Part shown: piece after piece, positions 9,395 through 16,359 of the stretch | Position numbering within the stretch: position 1 is the first letter of the stretch | How the letters are laid out: each line of letters begins with the position of its first letter | From: Planctomycetota bacterium | GTDB taxonomy: Bacteria; Planctomycetota; UBA1135; UBA2386 | Length of the DNA stretch: 50,589 bases | Assembly: GCA_020851075.1 (NCBI GenBank) | Contig: JADZDL010000485.1 | Span: 1 to 50,589, forward strand | Direction of reading: 5' to 3' | Made by a program: the position numbers and the translations under genes | The notes under the pieces: generated by a model | Database searches by the model: none | Told to the model about the DNA's origin: nothing | Seen by the model: only the letters and a program-made list of their open reading frames with translations

Positions 9395-9572
9395 GAATCC
9401 TGTTCTCCACATCCGCTATCGGTCGTAGATGGCCACGGAGTAGCGCGGATCCTGTAACCGGGCTGCCATGGGCTCCTTCGCGCGAACTTCATTGTCGCCG
9501 AAGCCACGCTGTAGTGGCTCGCCGCGCGACGCAATGTTGCGCCGGGCACCCCGATCGCCGACGATCCCTTGG

Positions 9573-10280
9573 ATGCTGCGCCACCGGCTCCTCGTCATCG
9601 TTTGTGCCACCCTGGTCGCCTGCCGGACCCCTGACACCTCGGTTGCCACTGCGGAAACCAGCGTCAAGCCCGGCATCAACAAGGCCTTCCTCGACCCGGC
9701 GCTCGATGTCGCCAAGTACGAAGGGACCTTCGAAGGGGAGAGTCGCGAGATCTTCGCCCAGCGGGCCCGCATCGCCGGGCTGGTGGGGCTGCGCGAAGGG
9801 TCCGCGGTCGCCGACGTCGGCGCCGGCACCGGCCTGTTCACGAAGATGTTCGCCACCAAGGTCGGCCCGACGGGCAAGGTCTACGGCGTCGATATCGCGC
9901 CGAAGTTTGTCGAGCACCTGCGCGACCTGTCGAGGCAGCGGTCGTTGCCACAACTCGAAGCGGTGTTGTGCACCGAACGCAGCACCGAGTTGCCCGCCGC
10001 CAGCGTCGACGTCGTGTTTGTCTGCGACACCTACCACCACTTCGAATACCCCAGTGCGACGCTGGCTTCGATCCACAGCGCGCTGCGGCCGGGTGGCGAG
10101 CTCGCGATCGTCGATTTCCACCGCGAGCCAGGCGTGAGCCGCCCGTGGATCCTTGAGCACGTGCGCGCCGGACGCGAAGTGGTGCAACAAGAAGTCGAAG
10201 CCGCCGGCTTCGAACTCGTGCGCGTCGAAGCGACGCCGTTCCTGCGCGAGAACTACCTGATGCGGTTCCGCAAGCAGTGA
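9573..10280 (+). CDS. Lipoprotein-type class I SAM-dependent methyltransferase
   Basis: This 235-residue protein carries a Rossmann methyltransferase domain with motif I VADVGAGTG (residues 79-87), an acidic residue at the end of strand 2 (VYGVDIA), a post-motif strand VDVVFVCDTYHHF and the motif SALRPGGELAIVDFH. The same combination is found in predicted methyltransferases of the UbiE-like broad group. The N-terminus is unusual: from the ATG at 9573 it reads as a short signal sequence ending in the lipobox LVAC, with Cys17 as the putative lipidated residue, so the product may be exported and membrane-anchored. Upstream in-frame starts would add a poorly supported extension. Its stop overlaps the GTG of the permease gene (GTGA). 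The substrate is unknown. Confidence 0.82.
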   Translation: MLRHRLLVIVCATLVACRTPDTSVATAETSVKPGINKAFLDPALDVAKYEGTFEGESREIFAQRARIAGLVGLREGSAVADVGAGTGLFTKMFATKVGPTGKVYGVDIAPKFVEHLRDLSRQRSLPQLEAVLCTERSTELPAASVDVVFVCDTYHHFEYPSATLASIHSALRPGGELAIVDFHREPGVSRPWILEHVRAGREVVQQEVEAAGFELVRVEATPFLRENYLMRFRKQ

Positions 10281-11563
10281 CGACCGGCCGGCACCTGTCG
10301 CTGCGCAGCGCGACGTTCCTGGTGATCGCCAACATGGTCGGGGTCGGGGTGTTTACGACCTCGGGCTTTGCCCTGCAGGACCTCGGCAGTCGCTGGCTCG
10401 TGATGCTGGCGTGGTTGCTCGGCGGCGGACTCGCGATGTGCGGGGCGCTCAGCTATGGCGCCTTGGCGCTGCGTTTCCCGCACTCGGGCGGCGAATACGA
10501 GTTCCTGCGCCGCACGGTGCATCCCGCGGCCGGCACGGCAGCGGGGCTCGTGTCGATGCTGGCGGGTTTCAGCGCACCGATCGCGATGGCTGCGCAGACG
10601 ATCGAGATCTACGGCAGCCGCCTGCTCGGCGTTGCCCCACCAACCATGCCGTGGGCCGGCACGGGGATCATCGTGCTCTGCGCGCTGTTGCATGGTCGCA
10701 GCACGGTCGGTGGTGCCAGGCTGCAAGACGCCATCGTGCTGATCAAACTGGCGCTCGCGGCCGTGTTCCTGATCTGCGCGGTGCGATTGTTTGGCCAGCC
10801 GGCAACCGCCGATGCACCGGTCACGGCAACCCCGTGGCGCGGCCTTGCCGTATCGATGCCGTGGATCGCGCTCGCCTACTCGGGCTGGAACGCTTCGACC
10901 TACGTCGCCGCCGAAGTGCACGATCCGCGGCGCTCGGTGCCGCGCGCGATGCTGCTCGGCACACTGATCGTGACCACGCTCTACCTGCTGCTCAACGCCG
11001 TGTTCCTCTGGGCGGTGCCCGTGGCCGAACTCGTCGGCAAACCCGAAGTCGCCGCGATCGCTGCAGTTGCGCTGCTGGGCCGCTCTGGCGAGATGCTGGT
11101 CACCGCGACGGTGGTTCTGGCCCTGTTGACCTCGATCACCGGCATGACGATGGTCGGACCGCGCGTCTACGCGCGCATGGCCGAAGACGGCGTCCTGCCG
11201 CGCGCGTTCGCGAGCATCGCTGGAGAACCGCCGCGGCGCTCGATCGCGCTGCAGGTCGCGCTGGCGCTCGTGTTCTTGTGGGTCGCGAGCCTGCAGGAAC
11301 TCATGAGCTACATCGGCTGGACCTTGAGCCTGTCTGCGGCGGCCACGGTGTTTGGGCTCATGCGGCAACGCTGGCGCGAAGGGGCTGCGGCGGTGCCGTG
11401 CTGGGGCTGGCCTTGGGTGCCGATCCTGTTCCTCGGCGTCGTGTCGTGGTTTGCGATCGGCACGGTGATCACAGCACCGCGGCAGGCAGCTTTGGGCTGC
11501 GCGACGCTCCTGCTCGTCACGCTGGCGGTGAGTCGCTGGCGAACGCCGGTAATGCCGCGCTGA
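10277..11563 (+). CDS. APC-superfamily amino acid permease
   Basis: This 428-residue integral membrane protein resembles the amino acid-polyamine-organocation permeases. The N-terminus LRSATFLVIANMVGVGVFTT (residues 8-27) is the typical first helix with the unwound G-x-G-x-F substrate-binding segment. A later PWIALAYSGWNASTYVAAEV stretch (near 194-213) matches the sixth-helix F/Y-x-G-w-n region, followed by the loop DPRRSVPRAM, which matches the family's N-P-x-R-x-x-P motif. About 12 hydrophobic segments can be counted. The start is GTG at 10277, overlapping the methyltransferase stop, so translation is probably coupled. It likely imports or exchanges an amino acid across the cytoplasmic membrane. 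The substrate cannot be read from the sequence. It converges with rsgA, 41 bases apart. Confidence 0.9.
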   Translation: MTTGRHLSLRSATFLVIANMVGVGVFTTSGFALQDLGSRWLVMLAWLLGGGLAMCGALSYGALALRFPHSGGEYEFLRRTVHPAAGTAAGLVSMLAGFSAPIAMAAQTIEIYGSRLLGVAPPTMPWAGTGIIVLCALLHGRSTVGGARLQDAIVLIKLALAAVFLICAVRLFGQPATADAPVTATPWRGLAVSMPWIALAYSGWNASTYVAAEVHDPRRSVPRAMLLGTLIVTTLYLLLNAVFLWAVPVAELVGKPEVAAIAAVALLGRSGEMLVTATVVLALLTSITGMTMVGPRVYARMAEDGVLPRAFASIAGEPPRRSIALQVALALVFLWVASLQELMSYIGWTLSLSAAATVFGLMRQRWREGAAAVPCWGWPWVPILFLGVVSWFAIGTVITAPRQAALGCATLLLVTLAVSRWRTPVMPR

Positions 11564-11604
11564 ATGGCGATTGCGTACGACTGCGACAAACGACGCCGCG
11601 ACCG

Positions 11605-12717
11605 TCAATGCGGCGGCTCGAACAGGCGCTGGAAGGCCGTGAGACGCTCCGCGGCAAGTTCGCCTAGCTCCACCGCCTGACGCACGGCGCAACCAGGCTC
11701 GGTGCGATGCTGGCAATCGCGGAATCGGCAGCGGGCCCCAAGCTCAGCGATTTCGGGGAATGCCGCCAGCGCATCGTCTTGGCCTTCGCAAAGGCCAAAC
11801 AAGCGCACGCCGGGCGTGTCGATGAGCTGCGTGCCATCGGCGAGGCGCGTGAGGCTCGACGCCGACGTCGTGTGCCGCCCGCGACCATCACGCTCGCGCA
11901 CGCCGCTGGTCGCGCGCGAGACCTGCGGGTCAAGCGCGTTCAGCAGCGTCGACTTGCCAACCCCGCTGTGGCCGACAAACGCTGTGGTCAAGCCAGCAAT
12001 CGCCGCGCGCAGTTCGTCGAGGCCATGGCCATGCGCGGCGGATACCCGATGGAACGTGAGCCCCTGCTGCACATACGGCGCGAGCACGCGTTGCAGTTCG
12101 TGAGCGTCGTGGGGCAGGTCACACTTGTTCACGCAGACGAGCAACTCCGCTCCGCTACCGTCGAGCGCGATGCGCAGACGGTCGATCAGGCCAAGGCGCG
12201 GCCGATCGGCAACGAGCACGAGCACGATGCGATCGACGTTCGCGGCGAGCAGATGGCGCGCCTCGTGTTCGCCGTCGCTCCGCGCGAGCACGCTGCGGCG
12301 GGGCAACACGGCCGCGATGCGCGGCAGCGCCCCGTCGCGTTCGTGCACGAGCACTTCGTCGCCCACCGCGATCGCGGCGCGTTGGTCCGCGGCGAGGTCT
12401 GGGGCGAGCACCACTTCGTGTTCGCCATCGGCGGCGAGCACTCGGGCGCGCCCCCGGCCCAACCACACCACCGTGGCGTGGAACTCCGCGAGATTCGGCT
12501 CGAATGCGGCGGGCTTGTCGCGGCTCGGCGTCGGTGTGCGCGGCTGGCGTCGCATTCGCGCAAACGTGGCCTCCGGGTCGTCGTCCTCCGCGCGCTCGAT
12601 CTGTGGGCCTCGCGCCCGCCGCACGGCCTTGCGCCGCTGCTGTTCTTCGTAACTGACCAGGTGCTTCTGGGCACGACGGTGCCGTTCTTGCAGCCTGTGC
12701 TTGTCTTCCTCGGACAT
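11605..12717 (-). CDS. rsgA: Ribosome small subunit-dependent GTPase A
   Basis: This 370-residue protein is a circularly permuted GTPase that acts in late 30S subunit maturation. The order of motifs is diagnostic: G4 NKCD (residues 197-200) comes before G1 GHSGVGKS (249-256), then G3 DTPG (300-303). An N-terminal OB-fold follows a long basic extension (about 1-70), and the C-terminal zinc finger has Cys330, Cys335, His337 and Cys343 in the expected C-x4-C-x-H-x5-C spacing. The highly charged N-terminal extension is longer than in most homologues and may help RNA binding. The ATG at 12717 begins MSEEDKHRL. Its leader contains three perfect hairpins (12736-12869), described separately. Confidence 0.96.
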   Translation of the reverse strand: MSEEDKHRLQERHRRAQKHLVSYEEQQRRKAVRRARGPQIERAEDDDPEATFARMRRQPRTPTPSRDKPAAFEPNLAEFHATVVWLGRGRARVLAADGEHEVVLAPDLAADQRAAIAVGDEVLVHERDGALPRIAAVLPRRSVLARSDGEHEARHLLAANVDRIVLVLVADRPRLGLIDRLRIALDGSGAELLVCVNKCDLPHDAHELQRVLAPYVQQGLTFHRVSAAHGHGLDELRAAIAGLTTAFVGHSGVGKSTLLNALDPQVSRATSGVRERDGRGRHTTSASSLTRLADGTQLIDTPGVRLFGLCEGQDDALAAFPEIAELGARCRFRDCQHRTEPGCAVRQAVELGELAAERLTAFQRLFEPPH

Positions 12718-12735
12718 GGATACTGCCTTCTGCCG

Positions 12736-12869
12736 GGACCGGCGTGCGGTCCGTACAAACCGCTAGCGCCGATCAAACCTTGGGGAACGGTGGAAGAACC
12801 TTGCTCGCTCAGCGCGAGCAGGCGGCAGCAATCGCAGTCGACACAGGCTTAAGGCCGCCCGGGGCGGCC
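12736..12869 (-). other. Three consecutive perfect hairpins in the rsgA leader
   Basis: Read on the minus strand toward rsgA, the stems are: GGCCGCC with GGCGGCC (12869-12853, 3-base loop); TGCTCGC with GCGAGCA (12820-12802, 5-base loop); and GGACCG with CGGTCC (12752-12736, 5-base loop). All pairings are perfect. They lie 19-152 bases upstream of the rsgA start, in the 288-base divergent gap. They could form a structured mRNA leader, a small RNA, or transcription-end signals. No known riboswitch or structured RNA motif was recognised. Confidence 0.45.
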
Positions 12870-13005
12870 GGGTTGGAGGAGCGCGCAGCATAACACACCC
12901 GGGCAACGTGTTGGCCGCGTGCGATTCCGGGGAGGCGCGAGTACTTTACGAGGCCGCCCGCTATGCCGCCGCACGGCGCCCCCCCCTGGTGCCAGCCCAC
13001 GATTC

Positions 13006-14793
13006 ATGCCGACCCCATCCATCCGCTGCCTCCTCACCATCCCGCTCGTCCTTTCACTCGCCGCAGCTGCGTTCGCCCAAACCGACGAGCTGTTTGATTC
13101 GAACGGCACCAAGATCCGCTATGTCACCGACGGCAAGGGCGAAGCGGTCGTGCTCCTCCACGGCTGGATGAGCGATTCGAGCTTCTGGGGCCGCGATCTG
13201 CGTGGCGAGACCCAGCTGAATAGCATGCCCGGCTTTCAGGCCATTGCCATCGACTGCCGCGGCCACGGCCAGAGCGACAAACCGCACGACGTGGCCAAGT
13301 ACGGCCCCGAAATGGCAGCCGACGTGGTGCGCTTGCTGGACCATCTGAAGATCGAGAAGGCGCACTTCATCGGCTACTCGAGCGGTGCGTTCCTCATCGG
13401 CAAGATCGCGGCGATGCACCCCGAACGGGTGCTCAGCATCATCTACGCTGGCCAGGCGCCGCTACTGATCGCGCCGAAGGCCGCCGTCGAATCCGCCGAG
13501 GTGAAGAAGGAGCAGCCGTCCGAAGTCGAAGTCTTCGCGAAGGTGGTCGAAGAAGGCGGCGACCTCGGCGAGTACCTCATCGCCGTATCCCCCGCCGACA
13601 AGAAGCTCACGGCAGCCCAGGCCAAGATGCTCGCGAAGGTCTTCTACGGCGGCAAGGACCTGCGGGCATTCGTGGCCGCCGGCCGCAGCTACCCGCAACT
13701 GGCCGTCGCCGTCGAAGACCTGCAACGGTGCAAGGCGCCGACCCTGTTCCTGCACGGCAGCGAAGAATCCGCCACCGTGAAGTCGCTGGTCCAAGCGGCC
13801 CACGAGCGGCTCGGCCACGGCAGCATCGAGCTCGTGCCCGGCAGCGACCACATAACAACGCCCGCCAATCCGGTGTTTGGCCAGAAGGTCAAGGACTTCC
13901 TGCTAGCGCAGCTCAAGAGCCATCAGGCGGCGCAGGTCGTCTTGCACGACAAGACAGCCAGCGAGCTCATCGCCGCCGATGCGGTGGTCGAGAAGCTCAG
14001 TGGCGCGCTGAAGTTTGCCGAAGGCCCCGTGTGGCGCGAGGCTGAGCAGGCGCTGGTCTTCTCCGACATTCCCGCCGGCAAGCTGCTGCGCTGGACGGCG
14101 AAGGATGGCGTGCAGGAGTGGCAGGCGAGTGAGCAGAGCAATGGCAACACGATCGACCGCGAGGGTCGCCTCATCTCGTGCCAACACGCTGCCCGCAATG
14201 TCGTTCGTCGCGAAGCTGATGGGAAGGTCACCGTGCTCGCCGACAAGTTTGAGGGCAAGCTGCTGAATTCGCCCAACGACGTCGCCGTGCGCAACGACGG
14301 CACCCTGTGGTTTACGGACCCTGACTACGGCCTCGGCAAGCGTGCCAAAGAACAGCCGGGCAACTTCGTCTACCGGCTCGACCCGAAGACCGGGGCACTC
14401 GCGATCGTGCAGCGCGACTTCCACGAGCCAAACGGACTCTGCTTTGCACCGGATCACAACCGCCTCTACGTGGCCGACAGCGGCAAGAAGCAGCGCATCG
14501 GCGCGTTTCCCGTGCAAGCCGACCACACCCTCGGCGCGCCCACCTTCTGGATTGAAGGCGGCTCGGACGGCATGCGCTGCGATCGGCTCGGGAACCTCTA
14601 CACGACGCATTCGACGGGCGTGCGCATCTTCTCGCCGGAAGGGAAGAGCCTAGCAACGATCCAACTCGACCAGGACCCGACCAACTGCGCGTTCGGCGGC
14701 ACCGACGGCAAGACGCTCTTCGTGACGGCACGCACGGACCTCTACCGCGTGCCGCTGCTCGTCGCTGGTGCATCGATGCCAGCGGTGAAGTAG
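13006..14793 (+). CDS. Exported alpha/beta-hydrolase fused to SMP-30/gluconolactonase-like domain
   Basis: This 595-residue protein has a signal peptide ending in AAFAQ (cleavage near residue 24, Gln at +1). The first domain (about 30-305) is an alpha/beta-hydrolase: the oxyanion-region LLHGW (50-54), the nucleophile elbow GYSSG with Ser125, and a terminal GSDH with His282. The second domain (about 325-590) is a six-bladed propeller of the SMP-30/gluconolactonase/LRE type: AEGPVW with Glu339, NSPNDV with Asn424, then a later EPNGL and VADSG, the usual metal-ligand positions. SMP-30 enzymes open sugar lactones in a metal-dependent way. A single polypeptide with both could cleave esters and then lactones of a carbohydrate substrate outside the cytoplasm; that is inference. 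The ATG at 13006 is chosen because the signal peptide begins there. Confidence 0.87.
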   Translation: MPTPSIRCLLTIPLVLSLAAAAFAQTDELFDSNGTKIRYVTDGKGEAVVLLHGWMSDSSFWGRDLRGETQLNSMPGFQAIAIDCRGHGQSDKPHDVAKYGPEMAADVVRLLDHLKIEKAHFIGYSSGAFLIGKIAAMHPERVLSIIYAGQAPLLIAPKAAVESAEVKKEQPSEVEVFAKVVEEGGDLGEYLIAVSPADKKLTAAQAKMLAKVFYGGKDLRAFVAAGRSYPQLAVAVEDLQRCKAPTLFLHGSEESATVKSLVQAAHERLGHGSIELVPGSDHITTPANPVFGQKVKDFLLAQLKSHQAAQVVLHDKTASELIAADAVVEKLSGALKFAEGPVWREAEQALVFSDIPAGKLLRWTAKDGVQEWQASEQSNGNTIDREGRLISCQHAARNVVRREADGKVTVLADKFEGKLLNSPNDVAVRNDGTLWFTDPDYGLGKRAKEQPGNFVYRLDPKTGALAIVQRDFHEPNGLCFAPDHNRLYVADSGKKQRIGAFPVQADHTLGAPTFWIEGGSDGMRCDRLGNLYTTHSTGVRIFSPEGKSLATIQLDQDPTNCAFGGTDGKTLFVTARTDLYRVPLLVAGASMPAVK

Positions 14794-14814
14794 CCGCGGC
14801 GACAACCCGAGCGC

Positions 14815-14828
14815 TGCTCAGGCGAGCA
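14815..14828. terminator. Small hairpin between convergent genes
   Basis: TGCTC (14815-14819) and GAGCA (14824-14828) form a 5-bp stem with a 4-base loop in the 47-base gap between two converging genes. Stability is modest and there is no T-tract. Confidence 0.25.
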
Positions 14829-14840
14829 ACGCCACAGGCC

Positions 14841-16301
14841 TCAGCGCCCGCCGCCCTCGCCTTCCTTGCGCTCCGCGGCCCCATCCTTGGCTTCCACGCG
14901 CAGCCGCACCGCATCGAGCATGGCGGCAACCAGCCGGCCGTGCTCCTCGTCCGGCAACGGGTCGCCACTGAGGATCGTCTCGACCACGATGCGCCCGCGC
15001 TGCATGTCGATGCTGACGACGTCGAACTTGAACAGGCCCGCCTTCATGTGCTTGCGGAACAGCAGCCCGCGCGATGTGGGCAGAACCAGCTCCTTGCGCT
15101 CGCTGCCGACGATCCGCACCTGCCCCTTCTTCATCGCCTGATCCTTCAGATTGCTCAGCTGATCGGCGAGATCGAGCCAGCGCGCCGCACTCGCCTCGCT
15201 GTCAAACTCCAGCACGGCGCCAATCACCATCTTCGCCTGCGGATTGGCCTTGTAGGTGAACTGCGCAATCGCCGCATTGCGCACCGACGCGGAGAAGGCA
15301 TCCACAGAGGCCTTGGGCAACAACGTCATGCCCGCCGCGATCTGCTGGGCCGTCGTCTGCGACCGCACTTCACTCCAGACCTCGGGATCGTGCGCAGCCA
15401 GCAGAACATCAAACGCGAGCTTCAGATCGTAGAGCACCGCCGGACGCGATGCGGGATCGAGGTACCAGGCAGGATTCAGGATCAGCTCTTCTTCGCGCGG
15501 CGGGGTGCGAAACAGCCGTTCGTGACCATCCTTGGGGTCGGCGGCCAGCACCGACTCGACAAACCGTTCGCCATCGTGGTAGGCAAACGTCGTCGCGGCT
15601 GCCGCACCGCGCGCGATCAACGCCACGGCTTCGCCCTGCGCGAGAACCGTCGCCGGGATCTTGCCGACCGCTTCGCGCATTGCCTCAAAACCGGGCAGCC
15701 AGTCGTTCTGCCCGCAGATCCGGCGCGACTGCAATTGTGCACTACCTTCGATGACGGCGTTGATCGCGACGATGGCGTCGCGCGAATCCGCCGTCGCGAG
15801 ACGTTCTGCAAACCCGAAACGACGATCGTCGTACGCATGGCACAGTTCGTGCACCATCACCGCGCGCAACGCCGCGTCCGTCGTGAGCTCCGGCATCGCC
15901 AGGAACTTCGCGTGCTGCTCCCAGGCGCCTAGCACAACGAGGAACTTCTGATCAGCCCAGGAGAACTTGCCATACACGCCTTCCGCCAGCTTGTCGCCCA
16001 ACTGGCGCGCTTCGGCCATTGCCGCCTCCTCATCCGCGACGCGCAGCTTTACGAGCGGCAGGTTCTCGCGGGTGACCACCTCGGCGATCTCCTCCCGGCT
16101 GGCAAATACCAGCGGCACCGCGGGATCGAGTTCTTTGCCAAACGCCTTCGCGCAGGCCGCCAGACTAGCCGCGTAGGCTTCCCGCAGGCGCGCTTCGGTG
16201 ATCGGCTGCAGGCCCTCCTGTTGCGAGCGCAGCCCGACTAGCAGGCTAGTGGCACAGAGCAGGGTAGGAAGAAGTCGAAGCTGCATGTTGATGGAGTGCA
16301 T
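14841..16301 (-). CDS. Exported zinc metallopeptidase (HExxH type)
   Basis: This 486-residue protein has a signal peptide with a hydrophobic core LLPTLLCATSLLVGL followed by RSQQ, so Gln is near or at the mature start. The active site is HELCH (151-155) with a probable third ligand Glu185 in the NAVIEGSAQ segment 30 residues later, a gluzincin-like arrangement. The region between has an Asp-Asp-Arg-Arg-Phe-Gly stretch, also seen in some membrane-associated metallopeptidases. The C-terminal half is a mixed alpha/beta region of unknown type. Two starts are possible (16301, MHSINMQLRL, or 16286, MQLRL); neither has a clear ribosome-binding site. The gene starts 58 bases after the end of the regulatory-domain protein gene, on the same strand. 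Confidence 0.75.
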   Translation of the reverse strand: MHSINMQLRLLPTLLCATSLLVGLRSQQEGLQPITEARLREAYAASLAACAKAFGKELDPAVPLVFASREEIAEVVTRENLPLVKLRVADEEAAMAEARQLGDKLAEGVYGKFSWADQKFLVVLGAWEQHAKFLAMPELTTDAALRAVMVHELCHAYDDRRFGFAERLATADSRDAIVAINAVIEGSAQLQSRRICGQNDWLPGFEAMREAVGKIPATVLAQGEAVALIARGAAAATTFAYHDGERFVESVLAADPKDGHERLFRTPPREEELILNPAWYLDPASRPAVLYDLKLAFDVLLAAHDPEVWSEVRSQTTAQQIAAGMTLLPKASVDAFSASVRNAAIAQFTYKANPQAKMVIGAVLEFDSEASAARWLDLADQLSNLKDQAMKKGQVRIVGSERKELVLPTSRGLLFRKHMKAGLFKFDVVSIDMQRGRIVVETILSGDPLPDEEHGRLVAAMLDAVRLRVEAKDGAAERKEGEGGGR

Positions 16302-16359
16302 GGCGACGGATGGACGGCCTGGAGGGCTCAGGGGGCTTTGAGGATAGGCGGCAGTGCGA

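Noticed and set aside
9502..9519. AGCCAC/GTGGCT hairpin in the gap before the methyltransferase
   Set aside because: A 6-bp stem in a GC-rich divergent region with no promoter context; likely chance.
12809..13112. Small minus-strand open frames in the rsgA upstream gap
   Set aside because: No recognisable composition, no ribosome-binding site, and the region forms perfect hairpins instead.
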